Positions 49,396-59,623 of a stretch of DNA of 64,000 bases are shown one piece after another. Under the pieces are notes generated by a model that saw nothing but the letters and a program-made list of their open reading frames with translations, ran no database searches and was not told the DNA's origin. A program made the position numbers and the translations under genes. Each line of letters starts with the position of its first letter. Position 1 is the first letter of the stretch. Source of the DNA: Trema orientale (Eukaryota > Streptophyta > Magnoliopsida > Rosales > Cannabaceae); the NCBI GenBank assembly GCA_002914845.1, contig JXTC01000051.1, forward strand, positions 388,244-452,243. The letters are read 5' to 3'.

Positions 49396-50435
49396 TTTGC
49401 ATAGGATAGGAATATAGCTATGTGACTTGTGCAACCTTTGTGTGAGAATAGCTAAACCTAATGAATCTAGTCAATTTATGTTAGGAGTAACATATTAGCT
49501 TGTCTAGGTATTTTCACTTATGTCTTGGAAATGAGTTTGTGAATACAATTCTAGTAGATTAATTAATGTAAGAGAGAAATTAGGAGATTATGTGTTTAAA
49601 AGAAGGTTGGGGAATTAGTAGACCTAGATATTTTTCTTATTGCTTACTTTCATTTATTTTGCATGGTAGTTTAGTTTCCTTGAATTTGTTTCTCAAAAAT
49701 CTATATTTTTATTGTTTGGATAAAGTTAGGGTTGAGATAATTTTGATACTTAGCGTTGAATTAGAAATTAATATTCATGGGTTCGATACTCTACTTCTAT
49801 GTTTATATTACTTGTGACCTTGTGCATTTTCATAGGAGTTTGTGATTTTATAGTTGCATATTCCAACCAACACAATATATGATAACAACCCGGCTGTGAG
49901 AGGTGGCTACTCAGGAGATGATTGCTCAACAACAGCAATCAATAGAGGCTCAGGCAGCGTAGATAATGCATATACAGAGGATTTTATCATCTCTAGTGCC
50001 AGATGTCAACATGTCTAGCCCTGCTCCTATCCATCTAGGGTCCAGTTCGACATCATTTGGCACGATGTCTCTGCCTCTACCAGTGCCACCACGTTTCATA
50101 CATCCTCCACTATCTCAACCGACTCGTTAAGATGATGACAGTGAAGAAACCGAGGACGAGGACTTAAGCTTGTAGACTCGTTTCTACTTTCAGACAACTT
50201 TATATATTTTTAGTTTTTGACAAGCATGGCATGTCCAAATGGGCCATTGGGAAGTTGTACAAACTCTTATTTTGATACTTAGTTAATTGCAGCTGTAAAT
50301 GGCTATCTATGATGTATAAGACTTGTTGTGGCTGATTTGTTTAACATGATTATCAATTACTAAATGATTTCAAAATAAACGGAATTTAAAGTTTATATTT
50401 GTAGGAGCATGGAAGCGAGTTTATATTTGTAGGAG
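49396..50435 (-). repeat. Inverted repeat arm 2 (1040 bp)
   Basis: Mirror of 45735-46774. The CACTA ORF C-terminus is here on the plus strand (about 49902-50177), again ending in the acidic tail. The nested LTR joins the CACTA text at the same base as in arm 1, so both arms descend from one already nested sequence. Confidence 0.9.
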
Positions 50436-52517
50436 TTGGAAGCGCTACACTGCATATTGATTATGATGGTTCCACACTTAGCTCTTTGTGGACTAGAATT
50501 TTTGGCTACCAACATTTTAGCCCAAGGTACTGTGCTTACATTTGCAGCCCTATAACCTTATTTTTATTAGCCTCATGTTAGATTACATTTGTTTACCGTT
50601 ACTTCCTGCATCGATCTAATTAATTTGGCTTACATTGTTTCTTATCTCACTTGGAAGCAAGAAAAACTATGTTGAGGTTTAACCTTTGTAAATTTTCTTC
50701 TACTTGTTTTTGTTTATTATTGTATTGAGTTTATCCATATTAGAGATTTGAGAACTTCTCCTCCGACTAAATAGATACATTAACCTAATATGTTATTAGG
50801 TGATATATATGTTACTCATTTTAGATGTCTTTCAACTAATTCCTTTGTCAATGGTACAACAAGCTTTTCTATTTTGAATGCACGCATAATATGAATTTTT
50901 TCTACTAATAATCAAGTTCAAGTGTTATAGTTATTATTTTGTAGTTTACTATTGACAATTATTCACCTGTTGGAACTTACCCCGAGATGATTGTTACTTC
51001 TTTCTTAATCATCACTCGGTATGTTGGCCACGGAAATTTTTTTTAAACAAAATCCAAGAAAGTTCTGTAATTTCTTAGGCTTTGCTGAGCAAAAATGTGA
51101 AAACCCCATAGTGATTTACATATCGTTTTTCTTCTTCTTTTTTTCCTATATCTATTTATTAGAAAATGAGATAAAATATTAGGCTTGGAAGCCCAAGTGT
51201 ATCGTGAAGTCCAAAAGTGATAATAACTCTCACTTTTATGAACCATTTTGAAGCTAAAAATAGAGTGAGACTCACATGTTGTTGATGAAAGATCATGGTA
51301 AATTCATATTCTCCTTCGCGAGGATATCGATTTCGTTATTAACATGCTCAGAATAGTTTATGAATGAATGAGAAATTATTGCTCAAAAGTTCACCTTTAG
51401 AGTTGAAAAAAGAAAGGTAAAAGCCAAAGTCCCACATTAATGGGAGAAGGTTGGTCTTAGTGGCATAAATAGTGTCATGTTTTGAGATAGTACTGAGCTT
51501 GACTACCATAGATGCTATCTCAGGTGAATGTAGGGAGTGCAAGGGCCTGAATTTGCATGAGCTTGTATGTACCCATACCTGTAGACATAGATATCAGGCC
51601 AAAACTTGGACTATAGTAAGCCCAACTTTTTTGTTACAGTTTCAAATTATATTTCCTTTCTTCTTTTTTTTGACTCTTATGCTTCTTAAAAAGGGTAAGT
51701 TACTTGTTTGAGTATGTAACAGTTTGTAATATTTGTTTTTAATACCAAAAGTACCAAGCCTTAAAGCCATATGGACGATTTGCTTTGCCTAGGTTGGCAG
51801 TGTAATAGCCAATATTTTGTTTGGGTTGATAGCTCGTAACAGCCATTCTTTTGGCTTTGTGGTCATTATAAGGTATTAACTTCAAAGGTTCATAACTCTT
51901 ATTTCTGAAACTATAAAAAGAGACCTCCTCCTCCTCATTCCGTAAACTAAATCTTAGCATTCCTCTTATTATCTTTTGCATTTTCTCTCTAGTCCTTCCT
52001 TCTACCAAGAATTCTTAGTTTCTAGTATTAGTTTTTCGAGTATTAGGAAGTTCGTAGCTAGAGTTCTAAGTGTGATAGAGTTCATAGTATTCCAGTTCGC
52101 CAGAATAGAAGTCCAGTGCTTGCCTTATTGCTCTTCATCATTGTATATTGGAAGACTGACGTTGTTATAGTCCTCAAGCACTTTGGTGGAGGAGGCGAAT
52201 CAATTTTAAGGAAATTGTGTGACACACAAGCCTCGACTGATAACATTGTTATGATTTTACAGGAGTTGTAGATATGTGAATGATTCTAATTTCATGCAAC
52301 ATTTGTTTTTAGAGCAAAATTTTGATAACTTTAAATTTGTTTTAAAGTTATTAAAAATATTTATTATATTTGTATAACCTTATATATTGCTTATTGTTAA
52401 TTATTTTTCATACACTATTAATTAAGAAATCACATCATTCAAATTAAAAGTACATAAAACATATTTGTCACATATTTAACATTTTATTAATATTTGATCT
52501 TAAAATATTTATGTTGC
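50436..52517. other. Intergenic sequence with an LTR-like stretch
   Basis: No credible gene. About 51720-52300 has a TATAAAAAG box (51912), a CT-rich leader and the phrase CAAGCACTTTGGTGGAGG, which recalls the R-U5 part of a copia LTR. No ends or partner LTR are identified. The rest is AT-rich without features. Confidence 0.3.
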
Positions 52518-52702
52518 TTACGATAGTAGAAATATCACCTATCACGGGGCGTGTACAGACGTGCCATGATAGGTGGGTCACGACCATACCATGGTGTCTA
52601 ATAGGCGTCGTGGTATTGTTTATTTTAACGGCGTTTTGTTCGAAATACACGGTACCCAGTAGGTTCCGTGGTAAGTATTTCTCATCGCCGAGAAAGGGGC
52701 CC

Positions 52703-52710
52703 TATATAAA
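52703..52710 (+). promoter_or_regulatory. TATA box of the CACTA element, framed by GGGCCC palindrome arms
   Basis: TATATAAA is bounded directly by GGGGCCC on the left and GGGCCCC on the right, so the TATA box forms the loop of a 7 bp inverted repeat. Transcription would start near 52735, upstream of the transposase relic. Confidence 0.6.
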
Positions 52711-54169
52711 GGGCCCCAAAAAACCCCAATTCATTCCGGCACAGGTTTTGTGCCTCCTCACTACTTTCAGCCATGACCAACTCTCCTCCTTCCCCCATCT
52801 TCACCATTTTTCCAACAAACAAGATATATTTAAGCTTTTAAACTCGTTTTTATCACTAAAATTAGAATACCTATTGTCTTATCCATGATTTTGACTAACT
52901 ATTTTATAGAAATTTTATGTTTTAGGTTATATTTGAGAGAATTTATATTTAGAGCCCTAATTTATCAAATGTGAATCTCTTGAGCATGCTTTTTTTATCT
53001 TTACTCTTATAAGTATTAGTTAGATAATTTATTTACTAGAAATCATATTTTTGGGTATGTTTTGCTATTTAAATGCAAATTAATCCGAATTTGTGATGTT
53101 ATAGTTTATTATTTTGTTGCTTGGAAGTATTGATACACCAATGTTTTTTTATTAATTTTAGGTGAAATATGAGTTCATTTAGTTGTAAAACGTTTCAATT
53201 TATACCAATTTCATGTTTATTTACTTAAAATTATATTTTAGGTTATTTTTTTTTTATTTCCATCCTTAGTGTCAATTAATCCAAATTTATGCAATTTTAA
53301 TTGATTATTGTGTAGTTTTTTTAGAAATTTACATATTCAAGATTTTTAATTATTATAGGTGAAGTCATGTGGAGTTGATCATTAGTTGCAAAAATTTGAA
53401 ATTGAGGTAAGCTCTCTCAATTTCTACCAATTTCATGTTAGATAGTGTGAAAAGTTAACTTGAGATCATAGATTCTAAAATTTTTTATTTATTGGATGTA
53501 CATTGTTATTGTAGGATTCTATTTCATTTTTTATTTGTTAAACTTCTTATTTTACTTATATACTTATTTCAAATATATGAATTTTCAATTTTAAAGTATT
53601 GTGGATTATAGATATTGATTTATCATTTTAATTTGTGTATAGGTTTTAATAGAAGTTGGAGTACTTAGATTACTTGTAAATTAGCAAATTGAGCAAACTG
53701 AGGTATGTTTTCTCAATTTTTTTTCTTTTATTAACTTACGTCACTTTTTACATTAGTTTTTTTCTTATTATTTTAGAAAGTTTAAATAAGATGAGATATG
53801 ATATCATATAGGAAATTGTACATTTTGGTGATATAATGATGTTATAATTATGTGGGATTGCTTGAGTGTATTATTTGTATTGATATTATTTTGTCATATG
53901 TTATTTTGGTTGATTGAGAACTTGTTTGTAACAAATAAGACTATTTAAGAATAAATTAAATTCTTAACTTGGTAATACTTATAAATATGAGAATAATTTA
54001 AAATGAGTGTTAATATATAATTAGTATTTTAATTACTCAATTGGTTATGCTAGAAATAGGGGAGATTATGTACAATTTTTTATGGTACTCAATTTAGTTA
54101 GTTTTTTATATCAGTTGTTTAAGTTTTTTTTTTTTGTTTTTTTTTGTTTTTCAATTGTGCTTAGAATAG

Positions 54170-56020
54170 ATGTTGGCAGATAGAATATCGACCGAGTATA
54201 GAAAGAGAGTTGATAGCTTTTTGGAGTTTGCTATTGAAAATGTCAAAGATTCTAATTTAATTCTATGTCCGTGTATTAAATGTGGAAATTTGCAAAAGAT
54301 AGGCGTTAAAAAGATAAAAGAACACTTATATTTCAATAGAATAGATCAAAGTTACAAACAATAGATTTGGTATGGTAAAAAGGTTCCAATTACTAGATTT
54401 TCATCAAAAAAGAGTATAAGAGATGATTATGAGTTAGATTTAAATGATGATCTTTTTGAAATGATTGATGATGCACAGTATGAAACAAATGTAGATCCTA
54501 TTAAGTTTCAGTCATTACTTAATGATACTGAGAAACCGATCTATCTAGGTTGTGCGAAATTTAAAAGTTATCTGCATTATTGAAATTGTATAATTTGAAA
54601 GCAAGACATGGATGAAGTGATAAGAGTTTTTCAGACTTGTTAGCTTTATTAGGAGAGATGTTGCCATATGATAAGATATCACCTTTCTTTTATGAGGCCA
54701 AAAAGACTTTATACTCATTGGGTATACAATATGAGAAAATTCATGCTTGCCCAAATGATTGGATTTTATATCGAAAGAAATTTAAAGATGCAATTTCTTG
54801 TCCAGTATATGGTGAGCTTAGGTGGCAACAAAATAAGAATTCTAAAGAGGTAAAAGTTGGAATCCCTGCTGAGGTTTTATAGTATATTCCTTCAATTCCT
54901 CATTTTACCCGTCTATTCCGAAATCGTGAGCATACTAAAGATTGAACATGGCATGCGAATAAGAGGATAGGAGATAGTAAACTTAGGCATCCAGCCGATT
55001 CACCGGCTTAGAAAATAATAGATTACAAATGGCCTTCTTTTGGAAGTGATCCAAGAAATCTTCATCTTGGTCTATCTGCTGATGATATTAATCCTCATAC
55101 AACTATAAGTAGAAAATACAGTTGTTGTCCTATAATGCTTGTAATCTATAATCTTCCTCTATGGTTGTGTATGAAAAGAAAGTTTACACTTCTTACAATG
55201 TTAATATCAGGACCTAGACAAGCTGGTAACGATATTGATGTATATTCAGTCCCGTTGATTGATGATTTGAACAGTTTGTGGAATGATAGTATGAAAGCAT
55301 ATGATGCATATAAGGATGGAGATTTTACTCTCAAGGCTATGTTACTATGGACAATCAATGACTTTCTTACATATAGAATTTGTCTGAATTTTCCACTAAA
55401 GGATATAAAGCATGTCCTATTTATGATGAGAAAACAAGTTATCAGTTCTTAACACATGTTATAAAATTGAGTTATATGGGCCATAGAAGATTTTTATCTC
55501 GCAAACACGTATATATAAATTGGAAAAAAGTATTTAATAGTTCTCGAGAATTTGAATTAGCACCACAACCTTTAACTGAGACAGAGATACTAGAAATAGT
55601 TTCTAAGCTCGAATTTAGGCTTGCAAAGGTTAAAATAAGTGATATCAATAAGAAAGGAAAAAGACGCAGTAATGTGAAAGTTGTAAAAACACCGAAGAGT
55701 TATTGGAAGAAGAAATCTATATTCTTTAAGTTGGAGTATTGGCAACATTTACTTCTAAGACATAACTTAGATATCATGTATATTGAAAAGAACAAATATG
55801 ATAGTATAATTGGAACTTTATTAAATATTCTAAGGAAGAATAAGGATAGCATTGGTGCTCGTATAGATCTTGTTGATATGGGTGTTTGAAAAGAGTTAGC
55901 TGCTAGAGTGGGGGAGAAGCAAGCATATTTACCCCCTGCTTACTTCACACTGAAAAAGGAAGAAAAATATCAACTATGTCAATCTTTATTTAATGTGAAG
56001 GTTCCTGAAAGCTAAACTTC
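54170..56020 (+). pseudogene. CACTA transposase (TNP2) relic
   Basis: Begins at an ATG with the transposase-associated domain: RISTEYRKRVDSFLEFA and LCPCIKCGN (residues 5-44). After a stop at 54362 the text goes on (IWYGKKV). From 54574 it shows TNP2 blocks in order: KLYNLKARHG, SDKSFSDLLALLGEMLP, YEKIHACPNDWILYRK, SADDINPHTT, IYNLPLWLCMKRKF, SGPRQAGNDIDVY and LLWTINDF, then GYKACPIYDE, YMGHRRFL and, to about 56015, YLPPAYFTL. It is broken by in-frame stops at 54362, 54613, 54880, 54943, 55009 and 55887 and by frameshifts near 54565 and 55380. Four of the stops stand where the family usually has Trp. A cut-and-paste transposase by family, inactive here. Confidence 0.88.
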
Positions 56021-56229
56021 TAATATTAGAACTTTTATTCTTGCATTTACGTATTTCCAATTCAAAGTGCATTCAACATATATAATATAGAAAAAAGGAA
56101 GAAAAGAAGACCAAATGGTCCGGTTTATAAGTTAATAAAGGTACTAAACTTAAATTAATAGCACTTGTTAGGTGGAAGATTAATTAAAATTACTCATATT
56201 TACTTTGTGCTTATGTATAGTGCCCAATA

Positions 56230-56492
56230 CAACTGACAAGTGTTGAGTACGGATTCTACTTATGTAAATTTATGAGAGAAGTCATTGAACAAGGCAATGT
56301 TAAATCATTTACCACAATGGTATGTAACTGTATGTTTTATTAGTTCTCTTTTCATTTAGAGTTTGATTGATTATTTTCTAACAAATAAGGTGTTTGAATT
56401 TGTAGTTTAATGGACAAAATTTCTACACAAAGGATGATATCAATAGACTTCTTGAAGAATGGGTCGAAGAACTAATACAGTTTCTCATTTAG
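56230..56492 (+). pseudogene. Ulp1-like (C48) protease C-terminal remnant in the CACTA element
   Basis: Two short exon-like pieces downstream of the transposase. The first (56230 to about 56321) reads LTSVEYGFYLCKFMREVIEQ, where C48 proteases of plant CACTAs have VECG; the catalytic Cys is Tyr (TAC at 56248-56250). The second (56406-56492, after a TGTAG acceptor) reads YTKDDINRLLEEWVEELIQ and stops, matching the usual C-terminal helix. The His and Asp parts of the triad are not found. Known CACTA elements often carry such a SUMO-protease-like domain, with unclear role in transposition. A dead remnant. Confidence 0.7.
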
Positions 56493-57114
56493 GTTCCTAA
56501 TCTTTGTTTATTTAAACTATGTAGTCTTTGATGATCATGTTAGCTTGGCTTAGAAAACTAATATATATTCTTAGTTTATAGACTATATGGATATGATCAT
56601 GATCAAGTTATTATGTTAATTTAATGTTAGTATGTAAATTTATATTTATACTCCATTTTATTTGAAATATATGGTGTATGAAATGGATTTAGATTATATT
56701 TATAAAATTCCAGGGGGTAGTATAGATAAATATATTGAAAATACCCTCCTGGAAATATGTACTACGGCGCTTATGGAGTGCCTTAAAAAATAATGTCCAT
56801 TAGAATACTAAGACGCTCAAAGAGCACCTTGGTAGAGCTTAGAAAGCACCTTGGTAGACCTATCAAGGCGCTTATAAGATGCCGTGAAAGGCACCGTAGA
56901 AGACCTTTCACGACGCCTGTCAAGCACCTTCGTATACTGGATACCAAGGCGCCTAAGAGGCGCCGTGGAAGGTCTTCCATGATGCTCTATAAGCACCTTG
57001 GTAGCTGGGGTCTATTACGACACCCGGAACCAAGACGCTTTTTTGGGGCCGTCGTGAAGGCCTTTCAAGACACTTAAAAAACACTTTGATTTTTTTTTTT
57101 TTGTTGTAGTGTTA

Positions 57115-58725
57115 TTAACTAATAATATTTGGATATAATTAGTACAAATGTTTACAGTCAAAGTTTTTCGATCGAGATGATGAACAAGGTGGATGGGATG
57201 ATAGATGATTGGCCCACCACCAGACAACAAATTTAATAACGACGACGGCCCACTATAGTTATGACATGCGTTCAAGATTCAACTATCAGTCAGTTGGAGC
57301 GGAATTATTGAAGTGTGTGAGATTAATAATTCATATATGGACCCCCTAATGACATTTACATTTCCTGCCCTATCTGTTGGCAATCCATGCCTCATACAGT
57401 AAAAATTAATTATTGCTTTACACGAATATATATATATACACAATATAAGTTATGATTTCGTTAATTTTTCGGTCTTATTTGGGCCTTAAGAAGTATCAAT
57501 GCGATAATATTATGAGAAATTTAGGTGGACGATCAAAATTTTAAATTTGATTAAGTAGATATCCACTTTTAAAATTTTATAGCTAAATGTCTAGTATATA
57601 TATTTTTACACTTGGTAGATACACATATCTACCAATTTTAGTTACTATATTAAAATGCACTGAGTATATAATTTTTTATACTTGGTATATAAAATTTTAC
57701 ACTTGGTATATATGCATATATACCGGACATTTTTCTATAACATTTGACAAAGAGACATTTACTGAAATTGGGCCCGAAATTTAGTCATATTTCTATAAGC
57801 CTATTATTATATCAAGGAAGCGTAAATTTAAATTTCATGTAAATCAGAGAATGCGATCAGTGTTAATTCCTGATATATTTAAAATTCATGAAGGATACAG
57901 ATTTATTGTACCGTAAGCACAATAAGAGCAGAATTGGAATTAAAACAAGAGGGGTGATCTACAAAGGATGAAAAAAATATATAGAACATCAAATTACAAA
58001 CTATCTCCTATTGATCACATGTTGAAGCAGTTTTTGAAAATCTATATTGATATCATTTAAAATTACGATTTTCAATCTACATGATTACCAAAGAGCAATT
58101 CGTTATTCTTTCGTATGTCAGCTTAAGAAGATACAAGATCAGATGGTTTCCTATAACCTAACAGAGTATCGAAATTGAACAAGTAAAATACAAATATTAC
58201 TAATCAAAAAATTTTAATTGCAAACGATGAATGATCACAAATATTTCTTTAAATGAATGTTTTATTACAATATAATAAATTCAGTAACGTTTATCAGTAA
58301 ATATAATTATAATTGAAGCCATTTTTTATAGGGGACAATTGAAGCCATTTAACATTGAGGGAAAAAGAGTTTTTGATTAAAAATAATAGTGATCATAAAA
58401 GTGTAGAGACATAACATGAGGGAAGAAAATAATCGTAATGGAAGAGATTTTTTTTTTTTCCAAAAAAAGACCAATGATTTAGATGTCGATTGGGAGCACA
58501 TCATTAAAAATAAGAATATACTTAAGAGAAAGCATATAAAATATAAAACAAAATTCTGAGAGATGAAATGAGAATAAATTAGGTTTATGTCAAATTTTAA
58601 GTCCCACACTTCGGAAGAAAAATATTTACATTATCACCCTTAATGTATAAATGTATATGCATATATTCAGCCTTATATGTTCATTAAATAAAAAATCACA
58701 ATTCATTCAGTAGCAGACGTCAGTA
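57115..58725. other. Intergenic sequence between CACTA and MITE
   Basis: AT-rich, no gene. A patch at 57595-57730 repeats TACACTTGGTA(G/T)ATA about four times. The remainder shows nothing I can name. Confidence 0.4.
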
Positions 58726-58734
58726 GGATATATC

Positions 58735-59114
58735 CAGTGATGACGGAGCTAGAAAACTTTTTTAGAGGGAAACATACACTATTTTTTTTTTGGCTAATTT
58801 TGAAACACATTAGTTAATATAAACTAATATAGAATTAAAATTTGTTTTTAAAGTGAGGCTAAAGAAAAATTATCCAGAATGTAGGTAAAATTTAGTATTC
58901 AAAATAATATAAGTAAAATTTAAAATTTTAAAAAGAATTAGTTGGTCATATTAGGACCACTATTGAAATTTTTTATAAAAAGAGGGCAAAAACTAGAATT
59001 GTAAAAATTCAGTGGGACGAATAAAGAATAAAACTCAAATTTTAGTTAAAATTATGGTTAAAAATATAATTTTTTTTTTAAAATAATGGGCGGTTCCGTA
59101 GTTGCTCCGTCATT
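58735..59114. mobile_element. MULE-like MITE, 380 bp, with perfect 9 bp target duplication
   Basis: GGATATATC stands on both sides (58726-58734 and 59115-59123). The element starts CAGTGATGACGGAGC and ends GCTCCGTCATT, so the termini share TGACGGAGC as an inverted repeat. A 9 bp duplication is the hallmark of Mutator-like elements. The interior is AT-rich and non-coding. It lies about 500 bp upstream of the MLP-E start. Confidence 0.8.
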
Positions 59115-59623
59115 GGATATATCACATCATTTAGTAGGGAGCACAAAAACAATAATTGAGGAGAAATCACATCAAATTCATATTTAGTCAATAAATTAAT
59201 AGTAATGTGATAACTAGAATTATAAAATTTTGAATGAGAAGAATAAACTAAGAACAGATATTATATATTCACTGATTAAACAAAAATAAAGACATCGAAA
59301 ATATTGAACTAAAAAAAAAATAACTACAATTTGGTACCACAAAATATAATTGAAAATAAAACCTGGTGCAGCAAATTAGGCAACCACTCGATAAGGAATC
59401 ATCAATAGTTGCGTATAGTATAGGGGAATCGTCGACCAATCACATACTAGTGATGTCAATATAAATAGTCGAACTTGAGGCCAAATAATTATCATTTAAT
59501 ATATATCTGAATACTATCTGATTCTTGCCTAAAAAGAAAAAAGAACGCTACTAGATTGAACTATATCTGAGTTTAATATTTAGATATAGAAATCTATATA
59601 CAAATAAGACAACAAAGTAATTA

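Larger units (their letters stand above)
52521..57111 (+). mobile_element. CACTA transposon with TNP2 and Ulp1-like genes, decayed, about 4.6 kb
   Basis: The right terminus is clear: TTGTTGTAGTG ends at 57111, the reverse of CACTACAACAA, followed by TTA. The left terminus is less certain: TTA at 52518-52520 then CGATAGTAGAAATATC. Both ends have GC-rich subterminal repeats that share AGGCGTCGTG (about 52602 on the left; in reverse at about 56912 on the right). The plus strand carries a TATA box, a long AT-rich leader or intron zone (52740-54150), the transposase relic and a protease remnant. Subterminal repeats (56760-57080) contain many CACCTTGGTAG and GGCGCC units. It is much shorter than autonomous plant CACTAs (about 10 kb), so parts are lost. 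Confidence 0.75.
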
